Source of the DNA: an uncultured Phaeodactylibacter sp.
Lineage (GTDB): Bacteria > Bacteroidota > Bacteroidia > Chitinophagales > Saprospiraceae
Assembly (NCBI GenBank): GCA_913062745.1
Contig: CAJXXJ010000014.1
Coordinates: 1-16,121 of the forward strand
Direction of reading: 5' to 3'
DNA length: 16,121 bases
Shown here: in pieces, positions 7,759 through 14,134 of the stretch
Numbering within the stretch: the stretch's first letter is position 1
How the letters are laid out: each line of letters opens with the position of its first letter
Program-made: the position numbers and the translations under genes
The notes under the pieces: generated by a model
Database searches by the model: none
The model's input: only the letters and a program-made list of their open reading frames with translations
Told to the model about the DNA's origin: nothing

Positions 7759-7792
7759 GGGCTTCCGTTCCCACTAAAAAAGATCTTAAGCA

Positions 7793-8317
7793 ATGAGCGT
7801 AACTGAATTGAAAGAGGACGTACTCGAAAAAATCACCTACGGATTCTATATCCTGACTACCCGCGTAAGCCGCACAGAGCTCTCCACCCGCGAAAAGGAT
7901 TATATCGCTGCCGGCACCATCAGCTGGTTGATGCAGACTAGCTTTGAGCCGCCGATGGTTACCGTGGCCGTGCACAAAGACAGCGACCTGAATGAAACCA
8001 TTGGCAAGGCGGGCGCTTTCGCCGTCAATGTGCTGGGCAAGGACGACCGCAGCCTCGTGGATGACTTTGCCGGAGATAGCAAGATCGACGGGGAGAAGAT
8101 CAATGGATACCACTTTTTGAAAGGCACGGAAACCGGCGCGCCGGTACTTGACCGCGGGCTGGGTTACCTGGAATGCAAACTGATGGACACCATCAGTAAC
8201 GAGGGCGATCACGTACTTTTTATCGGCAAGGTGGTCAACTCTCAGCTGAAGGAGCCGGAACACCAGCCACTGCACGAGTGGGAGACCGGCAAGCACTACG
8301 GTGGTTTCGCAGAGTAA
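7793..8317 (+). CDS. Flavin reductase-like, FMN-binding split-barrel protein (174 aa)
   Basis: The protein begins with the pattern of flavin reductase-domain proteins: a short helix, then YGFYILTTR, and AAGTISWLMQTSFEPPMVTVAV, where the strand and following loop normally contact the FMN isoalloxazine ring. HKDSDLNETIGKAGAFAVNVL continues the family signature (in kin often 'T...I...G.F.VN.L'), and GDHVLFIGKVV is the late barrel strand. Such proteins use NAD(P)H to reduce flavin, or carry flavin as small redox proteins; the physiological partner is not visible here. No signal peptide. Length matches the family. It is divergent from icd and ends in a strong terminator (8345-8382). An A-rich stretch (ACTAAAAAAGATCTTAAG) precedes the ATG. 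Confidence 0.88.
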   Translation: MSVTELKEDVLEKITYGFYILTTRVSRTELSTREKDYIAAGTISWLMQTSFEPPMVTVAVHKDSDLNETIGKAGAFAVNVLGKDDRSLVDDFAGDSKIDGEKINGYHFLKGTETGAPVLDRGLGYLECKLMDTISNEGDHVLFIGKVVNSQLKEPEHQPLHEWETGKHYGGFAE

Positions 8318-8344
8318 CCGAAACACTCATCTCAAAAGCGACAG

Positions 8345-8382
8345 CGGCGGGCGGATTTTTTTCCGGCCGCCGTTTTCATTTT
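8345..8382 (+). terminator. Intrinsic terminator of the flavin reductase gene
   Basis: CGGCGGGCGG (8345-8354) pairs with CCGGCCGCCG (8363-8372) through nine G-C pairs and one G-G mismatch. The loop is an A followed by seven T, and TTTTCATTTT follows. It sits 27 bases past the stop at 8317. Its end touches the stop codon of the convergent acetyltransferase gene, so it may also act, less efficiently, in the other direction. Confidence 0.9.
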
Positions 8383-8930
8383 CAGATCATCGGCCCCATA
8401 AGGTCCACCAGGCCTTCCCGCCAGCGCTTATCGCCGAGGGGCTTGACCATAAGTGCCTGATCGATGCTGCGCTGAGCGATGCCCAGGGTTTCTTCCCGGT
8501 GCAGCAGCAGCCAGCGGCAGGTGTTGGATACCGGCTCAAAGCCGTGCCGGCGGTAAAAGGCAGGCTCAGATGCCATCAGCAAAATGAAATCACAGGCAGA
8601 CTCGCGGCCCAGCGCATCCAGCCGCTCCAGCAACTGGGAGCCCAGTTGGCGGTGTTGATGCTCAGGCGCGACGCACAAATCAGCGATGCCGAACACCCGC
8701 AGCAGTTGGCCGCCGTTATTGACCAGGCGGTAGGCTACACTCATTTGCGCAAGCAGCTCCTCCCCTTCCCATACCAAATAACGGAAATCAGGCAACTGCC
8801 GGAAGTAAGTGCGTTCCGGGTAGACCGAATACGCAGCTTTTAGCAGTTGTTGAATGGCTTCCTCCTCCTTACGGGAAAGCCGGAACTCCTCCACCCGCTC
8901 CCACCTTAATGATTCACTAGTAGTACTCAC
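8382..8930 (-). CDS. GNAT-family N-acetyltransferase (182 aa)
   Basis: The GNAT core is recognisable: a strand LLRVFGIADLCVAPEHQHRQLGSQLLERL (about 76-104), with the acetyl-CoA pyrophosphate loop at R94-x-x-G97 after V87-A-P, then FILLMASEPAFYRRHGFEPV, the motif B strand and helix ending in Y-x-x-x-GF. The N-terminus (LLKAAYSVYPERTYFRQLPDFRYLV) is typical of the GCN5-like branch acting on small molecules. The substrate cannot be read from the sequence. The ATG at 8930 lies 14 bases inside the end of the diadenylate cyclase gene, so the two are translationally coupled and probably cotranscribed with the prolyl oligopeptidase gene. No link to c-di-AMP is known to me. Confidence 0.88.
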   Translation of the reverse strand: MSTTSESLRWERVEEFRLSRKEEEAIQQLLKAAYSVYPERTYFRQLPDFRYLVWEGEELLAQMSVAYRLVNNGGQLLRVFGIADLCVAPEHQHRQLGSQLLERLDALGRESACDFILLMASEPAFYRRHGFEPVSNTCRWLLLHREETLGIAQRSIDQALMVKPLGDKRWREGLVDLMGPMI

Positions 8931-9711
8931 TCAGCAGACTCTTTATCTCTTTTTCGTCTAATTTGCGCCGCAGGTTCCCCTCCACGGCGATGGAGACGGT
9001 GCCCGTTTCTTCACTCACCACAAAAGCCGCCACATTGGCCCGCTCTGTGATCCCCACTGCTGCCCGGTGGCGCAGGCCGGCACTGCTCGGGAGGTTGGGG
9101 TTTTCAGAAACCGGGAGCACGCAGCTGGCTGACTTCACCTTGCCGTTGCTGATGAGCACCGCACCGTCGTGCAGCGGGCTATGCTTGTTGAAAATACTTT
9201 CCAGCAGCGGTTCGCTGATTTCCGCATCCATATCCACCCCGGAGCTCACCAGGCCGTCGAGGCTGAGGTTGCCCGAAAGCACAATCAGTGCCCCGGTCTT
9301 GCGTTTGCTCATCCGCAGCAGCGCCGAGCGGATCGCCCGCAGCTGGCGCGCCTTTTCTTCCGTATTCTCCAGGTTGCGGTCTATCATCCGCCCCAGAAAA
9401 TTGGAGCGCTGCCGCAAAGTGGTATTGCCCAGAAACAGCAGAAAGCGCCGTACCTCCGGCTGGAAAATAATGATAATGATAATCACTCCGACACTGACAA
9501 ACTGATCGAGCACCGCCGAAAGCAGGTCCATTTCCAGCTGATTGACCAGCCACCACACCACGTACAGAGTCAGCACGCCAATAAAGATGTTGAAGGCGAT
9601 ATTCCCCCGCAGCAGTTTGTAAATCTGGTAGATCAGATAGCCGACAATCAGGATATCAAGGACATCCCAAATGCGGACCGGCAAAAAACCAATGTCAAAA
9701 AGATAGATCAT
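8917..9711 (-). CDS. cdaA: Diadenylate cyclase, CdaA type, membrane-bound
   Basis: The enzyme condenses two ATP into cyclic di-AMP, which controls potassium and osmolyte transport and cell-wall homeostasis in bacteria that make it. The N-terminal 90 residues hold three membrane helices (about 9-33, 38-56, 62-83; the last contains six consecutive Ile). A linker leads to the DAC domain (about 110-250) with both signature motifs: DGA at 182-184 (HDGAVLIS) and RHR at 214-216 (GLRHRAAVGI). Length 264 fits CdaA (about 270). The usual Firmicutes partners cdaR and glmM are absent. Here the gene follows a prolyl oligopeptidase by 9 bases and overlaps a GNAT gene by 14, implying one transcript. Confidence 0.96.
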   Translation of the reverse strand: MIYLFDIGFLPVRIWDVLDILIVGYLIYQIYKLLRGNIAFNIFIGVLTLYVVWWLVNQLEMDLLSAVLDQFVSVGVIIIIIIFQPEVRRFLLFLGNTTLRQRSNFLGRMIDRNLENTEEKARQLRAIRSALLRMSKRKTGALIVLSGNLSLDGLVSSGVDMDAEISEPLLESIFNKHSPLHDGAVLISNGKVKSASCVLPVSENPNLPSSAGLRHRAAVGITERANVAAFVVSEETGTVSIAVEGNLRRKLDEKEIKSLLSEYY

Positions 9712-9720
9712 TCCATTTTT

Positions 9721-11892
9721 CTATTCCTCCCCTTCGCTCAGGCGGATTGGCGTTTCCGTATGGTAAAACATAAACGCCAGCATATCCGCTGCTTGTTCAA
9801 TCAGGCTGGCTGTTGACTGCCCGGCACCGTGCCCGGCGCTTTTTTCCACCCGCAGCAGTACCGGCTCTTCCCCCTGCTGATGGTACTGCAGTGCGGCTGC
9901 AAACTTGAAGGAATGCGCCGGTACCACCCGGTCGTCGTGGTCAGCCGTGGTGATCAGCGTAGCGGGGTAAGCCTGCTTGCTTACGTTGTGCAGCGGCGAG
10001 TAGGCATAGAGATAATCGAAGTCTTCCTCCTCATCCGCGCGCCCGTAGTCAGAAGCCCAGGCCCAGCCGATGGTAAACTGATGGTAGCGCAGCATATCAA
10101 GCACGCCCACTGCCGGCAGGGCTACCGCGTACAGATCGGGGCGTTGTGTCAGGCAGGCACCTACGAGCAGCCCGCCGTTCGAGCGGCCGTGTATAGCGAG
10201 CTTGGAAGCGCTGGTGTATTTATTGGCGATCAGGTACTCGGCGGCCGCCTGGAAATCGTCAAAAACGTTCTGCTTGTTATGCTTGGTGCCGGCTTTGTGC
10301 CAGGCTGTACCAAATTCGCCTCCTCCGCGGATATTGGCCACAGCGCACACTCCGCCATTTTCCAGCACCAGCGGGAACAGCATGGAACGGGTACGGTTGA
10401 AAGCCGGAGTAATGGGGATATTGAAGCCGCCGTAGCCGTAAAGCAGTGTGGGGTGGCTGCCATCCAGCGTCAGCCCCTTCTTGCTGATGATAAACATAGG
10501 GATGGAAGTGCCGTCGTAGCTCTGGTAAGTCACCTGCCTGACTTCATAGTATTCCTGGTCGAAGTCCAGTTCTGGCTGTTTGTACGGCAGCAGGCTTTCC
10601 TCCTGCAAATCCAGCCGGTAGATGGTGCCCGGAGAAAGGAAAGTCGTATAGCTCAGAAAAGCTTCCGTGCTCCCCGCTTTGCCTTCGGTTTGCGTTACGG
10701 TGCCCATGCCCGGCAGCGACAGCCGTTTTTCTATTTTGCCATCCGTACTGTAAAGAGCAAGGGCGCTGTGGGCATCCGTCAGGTAATTGGTCAGGAATTT
10801 GCCGCCGATCATCTCTACCGACTGCAGCATATTTTCTGTTTCGGGCAGTACTTCTTTCCAGTAGCGTTCCTCGGGCTGCCGGGTATCCACCTGAATCAGG
10901 CGGCGGTTAGGCGCGCCGTAGTTGGTCAGCAGGTACAGGAAGCGGCCTTCGTTGCCCACCAGCTCAAAGTCGTGCTCAAAGCGCTCCACAACCGGCTCAA
11001 AGAACAGCCCGTCCTCCGTAAGGTCCCGGAAGTAAAGCGCATTGCCGCTCGTGCTTTCGGACTGGCTGAGCACCAGAAAGCGCTGATCGTCAGTCACTGA
11101 GGCGTACACATTGCGGCGCGGGTTGATGCGGTCGGCAAAAACCAGTTCGTCCTCTTCCTGTGCCGTGCCTACCTGATGGTAGTAAAGCTGGTGGAACTGA
11201 TTGCTGCCGGAGTAAGCTTCTCCTTCTTTAGGCTTGGGGTAGCGGGAATAGAAAAACCCATCTTTATACCAGGCGATATTGGAAAACTTCACCCAGCGCA
11301 CCGTGTCCGCAAGGTGCCGCCCGCTTTCCAGGTCTTTGACAAAGATGGTTTTCCAGTCGGAGCCCGCCTCGGAGCGCTGGTACGCCATCAGGGTGCCGTC
11401 ATCGGAAAAAGCGTAGCCACTCACCGACACAGAACCATCCCGGGAGAAGGTGTTCGGGTCGAGCACGAGCTCTTCTGCCCCGTTCAGCTCCGTTTGCCGG
11501 TAGAGCACATCCTGGTCCTGCAGGCCGTCGTTTTTGAAAAAGTAGTAAAAATCGCCGGCCTTAACCGGTGCCGTGTAGCGCTCGTAGTTCCAGAGCTTTT
11601 TCAGGCGGCTGCGCAGCTCAGCCCTGCCCGGGAGCGCGTTCAGGTAATTTTCGGTCACCCGCTGCTGCCGGCTCACCCAGGCTTCCACCGCTTCGGCGCG
11701 GTCGTCTTCCAGCCAGCGGTAGGGGTCGGCAACGCTTATACCGGAGAAGGTATCCCGGATGCTGGTATCGCGCTCCGTTTCCGGGTACTCCACAGGAATG
11801 GTTTTAAAATCCGCTGTATCGGCGGTGTCCGTGTTGTTGGCGCAGCCCCAGGCCAGGGCAGCGAGTACAAACAGAAAAAGGGTAGCTCTCAT
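9721..11892 (-). CDS. Prolyl oligopeptidase family serine peptidase (S9A), predicted lipoprotein
   Basis: The enzyme cleaves short proline-containing peptides on the carboxyl side of proline. A signal peptide (MRATLFLFVLAALAWG) leads to C17, a plausible but non-ideal lipobox (AWGC), followed by Asn/Asp/Thr-rich linker, so the protein is probably anchored in a membrane facing the periplasm. SVADPYRWLEDD (about 53-64) is the family N-terminal motif. A beta-propeller fills about 100-430, and the alpha/beta-hydrolase domain follows. The triad is intact: S571 in GRSNGG, D653 in ADHDDRVVP, H688 in SAGHGAG. LLYGYGGFNI and ANIRGGGEFG are also classic S9A segments. Length 723 fits. It is first in the operon with cdaA and the GNAT gene. 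I found only an imperfect -7 match upstream on the minus strand (AATATTTG at 11963-11956). Confidence 0.96.
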   Translation of the reverse strand: MRATLFLFVLAALAWGCANNTDTADTADFKTIPVEYPETERDTSIRDTFSGISVADPYRWLEDDRAEAVEAWVSRQQRVTENYLNALPGRAELRSRLKKLWNYERYTAPVKAGDFYYFFKNDGLQDQDVLYRQTELNGAEELVLDPNTFSRDGSVSVSGYAFSDDGTLMAYQRSEAGSDWKTIFVKDLESGRHLADTVRWVKFSNIAWYKDGFFYSRYPKPKEGEAYSGSNQFHQLYYHQVGTAQEEDELVFADRINPRRNVYASVTDDQRFLVLSQSESTSGNALYFRDLTEDGLFFEPVVERFEHDFELVGNEGRFLYLLTNYGAPNRRLIQVDTRQPEERYWKEVLPETENMLQSVEMIGGKFLTNYLTDAHSALALYSTDGKIEKRLSLPGMGTVTQTEGKAGSTEAFLSYTTFLSPGTIYRLDLQEESLLPYKQPELDFDQEYYEVRQVTYQSYDGTSIPMFIISKKGLTLDGSHPTLLYGYGGFNIPITPAFNRTRSMLFPLVLENGGVCAVANIRGGGEFGTAWHKAGTKHNKQNVFDDFQAAAEYLIANKYTSASKLAIHGRSNGGLLVGACLTQRPDLYAVALPAVGVLDMLRYHQFTIGWAWASDYGRADEEEDFDYLYAYSPLHNVSKQAYPATLITTADHDDRVVPAHSFKFAAALQYHQQGEEPVLLRVEKSAGHGAGQSTASLIEQAADMLAFMFYHTETPIRLSEGEE

Positions 11893-11942
11893 GATATTGG
11901 TTTTTTCGTTCTTGCCCTTATGTGCTGAAACTTAACATGCAT

Positions 11943-11974
11943 TTGTGACGTATAGCAAATATTCCGTACTTTAG
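11943..11974 (+). promoter_or_regulatory. Candidate promoter for the 12093-13256 gene
   Basis: TTG (11943-11945), a 21-base spacer and TACTTTAG (11967-11974) match seven of eight bases of TAnnTTTG. The predicted start near 11981 gives a leader of about 110 bases that contains the stem-loop at 12033-12069. The surrounding 200 bases (11893-12092) separate two divergent genes and hold no coding sequence. Confidence 0.35.
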
Positions 11975-12032
11975 TGTCTCACTTTGCGCAGCACTTCCAG
12001 ACAAGATAGTAATCATCTTAAGAATTCAGGTA

Positions 12033-12069
12033 CGGGCCGCTACGGATACCTGCCAACAGGTGTGGCCCG
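12033..12069 (+). other. GC-rich stem-loop in the leader of the 12093-13256 gene
   Basis: An outer stem CGGGCC (12033-12038) pairs with GGCCCG (12064-12069). An inner 7-bp stem (12046-12052 with 12057-12063, one G-T pair) closes a CCAA loop. The two stems stack with a 7-base bulge on the left side. It ends 23 bases before the ATG and has no T tract. A folded leader element is likely; I do not recognise a riboswitch class. Confidence 0.45.
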
Positions 12070-12092
12070 CATAATTCCAAAACGCTTCGGAT

Positions 12093-13256
12093 ATGCAAAA
12101 TAAACTATTTTTTTTGGCTCTGGCGCTGCTATCGCTCTGCGCCTTCTCTCAAAAGCTGATTGCCCAGGAAATCCGCATGGATGAAAACGGCCGTGCCATC
12201 ATCGTCAATGAGGATGGCACCATCACCCCCTGGGGCGCTCAAAAACAGGAAGACGGCAGCAGCAATTCCTACCCGGTACTGAAGGTGGAGATCGACCCGC
12301 TGCCCGGAGATATTGACGTCACCACGGAAGACCTGCGCCGAATCGCTGAGCGCAAAGCACAGCTGGCCAAGGAAGCCGCCCGCATTGCCGAGGAGCGGGC
12401 AGAAGAGGCCCGCCTGCAGCGCATTGCACTGGAAAAGGAATATAAGGTAGCTGCCAACGGAGACAGCAACGAGGAGCTGCTCCGCCGTATCGAAGAACGG
12501 CTGAAGTCGGCCCGCGAAATGGAAACGGAGACCCGTCAGGAGGCTACGCTTGCGCACAACGAAGCGAGCGCGGCGGAACAAATTACCGAGCGTGGCACTT
12601 ACGTGGAAGATTATCTGCGCGAACAGGAGCTTAAGAAAAAACAAGTCCAACAGTACGAAGACGTGGACATTCTGGCCGGCGACTCCTACGAGAATATTAT
12701 TCTGGACGACAACTATGCACCGTTTGCCCATACCCATCAGGTGATACAGGCACCGCCCGCCGAGCGCTGCGCGGTCGCTTACAAGGGGATCAACGAAAAA
12801 GGCCGCTATCAGAAAGACCTGCGCAAGGAAATCCTGTTCACGTTTACCGATGAGCGGCTGCGCCCTTATCTGGAAGATCAGGAATACCTGACCTGCAAAG
12901 CGTCCCTTACACAGCTGGGCGGCTACCGCCTGCTCTCGCTCGACCTCACTTTTGCCTACCCCAACGCCAGCGAAGCGTACGGTTTTATCGAAAAAGGCAG
13001 CTACCTGATGGTTAAAATGCTCAACAACCAGTTCATTACGCTCTACTCCGGCGAAATGGTAAAGGGCACTTATGATACCACCACCAAACTGCTGACGTAC
13101 CGGGTGCACTACCCCATCAGTCAGGGGCAGTTCAATTCCCTGCGCCGCAATGAAGTGAACAGCGTGATTGTGTCCTGGAGCAGTGGGTACGAAGAGTATC
13201 AGATTTACGACCCCGGCTTTTTCATCGATCAGGTGAATTGCCTGGAACAGGATTGA
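12093..13256 (+). CDS. Exported coiled-coil protein of unknown function (387 aa)
   Basis: A signal peptide (about 1-25, ending LIAQ) is followed by a short motif-like segment (MDENGRAIIVNEDGTITPWG) that resembles a beta-hairpin. A long charged alpha-helical region (about 78-185), rich in Glu, Arg, Ala and Lys, is a probable coiled coil. The C-terminal part (about 225-387) alternates hydrophobic and polar residues, looks like a beta-sandwich, and carries C226, C268 and C383, two of which could form a disulfide. There is no T9SS sorting domain and no lipobox, so the protein is probably periplasmic or bound to the envelope. I do not recognise the family. miaE follows 37 bases downstream and may be partly cotranscribed. 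Confidence 0.85.
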   Translation: MQNKLFFLALALLSLCAFSQKLIAQEIRMDENGRAIIVNEDGTITPWGAQKQEDGSSNSYPVLKVEIDPLPGDIDVTTEDLRRIAERKAQLAKEAARIAEERAEEARLQRIALEKEYKVAANGDSNEELLRRIEERLKSAREMETETRQEATLAHNEASAAEQITERGTYVEDYLREQELKKKQVQQYEDVDILAGDSYENIILDDNYAPFAHTHQVIQAPPAERCAVAYKGINEKGRYQKDLRKEILFTFTDERLRPYLEDQEYLTCKASLTQLGGYRLLSLDLTFAYPNASEAYGFIEKGSYLMVKMLNNQFITLYSGEMVKGTYDTTTKLLTYRVHYPISQGQFNSLRRNEVNSVIVSWSSGYEEYQIYDPGFFIDQVNCLEQD

Positions 13257-13269
13257 TTTTGTATCTTCG
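13238..13269 (+). promoter_or_regulatory. Candidate promoter for miaE
   Basis: TTG (13238-13240), a 21-base spacer and TATCTTCG (13262-13269) match seven of eight bases of TAnnTTTG, in the TTTTGTATCTT context that is common in Bacteroidota promoters. It overlaps the end of the preceding gene (stop at 13254-13256). Transcription would start near 13276, leaving a leader of about 18 bases before the ATG at 13294. Confidence 0.5.
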
Positions 13270-13293
13270 GCCTTTCTAAAAAATCTGGATATC

Positions 13294-13917
13294 ATGAACG
13301 TACGCAGCCGGGAAGAAGAATTGAGAGCCGTGCAAATGCTTGGGCTTAAACTGCCGACGGACCCACGCTGGGTGAATATGGCAGAAATGGACCTGGAAGA
13401 GATCCTGACCGACCACGCTTACTGTGAGCAAAAAGCGGCGACGGCCTGCATTTCCCTGATTCAGGCCTACCCGGAGCACGAAGAGCTGGTGCGTGACCTG
13501 GCACCGATCGTTACCGAAGAGTGGGGCCACTTCCGCATGGTGCTGAAGGAACTCGACAAGCGGGGGCTGAAGCTGGGCCGGCAGCGTAAAGACGAGTATG
13601 TCAACAAACTGCTGGCTTTCCAGAAAAAAGGGTCGAGCCGCGAGGAGCGCCTGCTGGAACGCCTGCTGACCTGCGCGCTGATTGAGGCCCGCAGCTGTGA
13701 GCGCTTCCGCCTGCTTTCCCTCAATATCAACGATGAAGACCTGAAAGAGTGGTACCATAAATTCATGGTAGCGGAGGCTGGCCACTACCGGCTGTTCCTG
13801 GACCTGGCAAAAGCCTACTGCCCGGAGGATAAAGTCCGGCAGCGCTGGAAAGAATACCTGCAGCGGGAAGCTGAAATCATGGAGGAACTGGAGCTGCGGG
13901 GAGACCGGATGCATTAG
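13294..13917 (+). CDS. miaE: tRNA-(ms2io6A)-hydroxylase MiaE-like diiron protein
   Basis: MiaE hydroxylates the isopentenyl group of ms2i6A at position 37 of tRNAs reading U-starting codons, using O2 and a diiron centre. The 207-residue all-helical ferritin-like protein has the expected ligands: E45 (AYCEQKAA), E76 and H79 (EEWGHF), E131 (LIEARSCERF), E161 and H164 (VAEAGHYRLF). The N-terminal LGLKLPTDPRWV and the middle RQRKDEYVNKLL are also characteristic. Length is close to the Bacteroidota members and somewhat below the Salmonella enzyme (about 270). The upstream modification enzymes MiaA and MiaB are not in this window. Probably driven by the promoter at 13238-13269. Confidence 0.93.
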   Translation: MNVRSREEELRAVQMLGLKLPTDPRWVNMAEMDLEEILTDHAYCEQKAATACISLIQAYPEHEELVRDLAPIVTEEWGHFRMVLKELDKRGLKLGRQRKDEYVNKLLAFQKKGSSREERLLERLLTCALIEARSCERFRLLSLNINDEDLKEWYHKFMVAEAGHYRLFLDLAKAYCPEDKVRQRWKEYLQREAEIMEELELRGDRMH

Positions 13918-13946
13918 TGGTTTACGCTTGTAATATCAGCGAACCA
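13918..13946 (+). other. Hairpin directly after the miaE stop codon
   Basis: TGGTT (13918-13922) pairs with AACCA (13942-13946), and CGCT (13925-13928) with AGCG (13938-13941), with a 2-base bulge and a 9-base loop. No T run follows, so it is either a weak terminator or a 3'-end stabilising hairpin. The rest of the gap to 14134 shows nothing I can name beyond a T run at 14016-14021. Confidence 0.35.
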
Positions 13947-14134
13947 GGCCATTCCCGACACCAATAAGCCGGAATAATCCTGCATACCCGAGGTGGATTC
14001 CCGAACCCATCCCTTAGTTTTTTCCTTGAATAGTTGTATATAAGCTTAACAGAGCGGCTTGCAATACCACTGCAGGTCGCATGTATGCCGAATGATTGGC
14101 ATACCTGGGAACCTCACAAATACGACTATACGAA

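Larger units (their letters stand above)
7472..7792. other. 321-base divergent intergenic region between icd and the flavin reductase gene
   Basis: It contains a candidate icd promoter element (7657-7664), a perfect 7-bp hairpin ahead of the flavin reductase gene (7739-7758), and a stretch that may be the decayed 3' end of a lost gene (7496-7640, minus). I looked for the conserved core of an FMN riboswitch and did not find it. I recognise no intact gene. Confidence 0.6.

Noticed and set aside
7472..7792. FMN riboswitch upstream of the flavin reductase gene
   Set aside because: The conserved RFN core sequences and multi-helix layout are missing; only one simple hairpin is present.
7496..8326. 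276-codon minus-strand frame across the flavin reductase gene and the gap before icd
   Set aside because: Its larger part is a shadow of the flavin reductase gene. Only its last residues look interesting, and these are reported separately as a possible gene remnant.
9829..11100. 423-codon plus-strand frame opposite the prolyl oligopeptidase gene
   Set aside because: The minus strand carries an intact catalytic triad and propeller; the plus-strand product is motif-free.
12129..13295. Long open frame (388 codons) on the minus strand, opposite the exported coiled-coil gene
   Set aside because: It mirrors the plus-strand gene, which has a signal peptide and sensible domain order. The antisense product has no recognisable motif and arises from codon bias.
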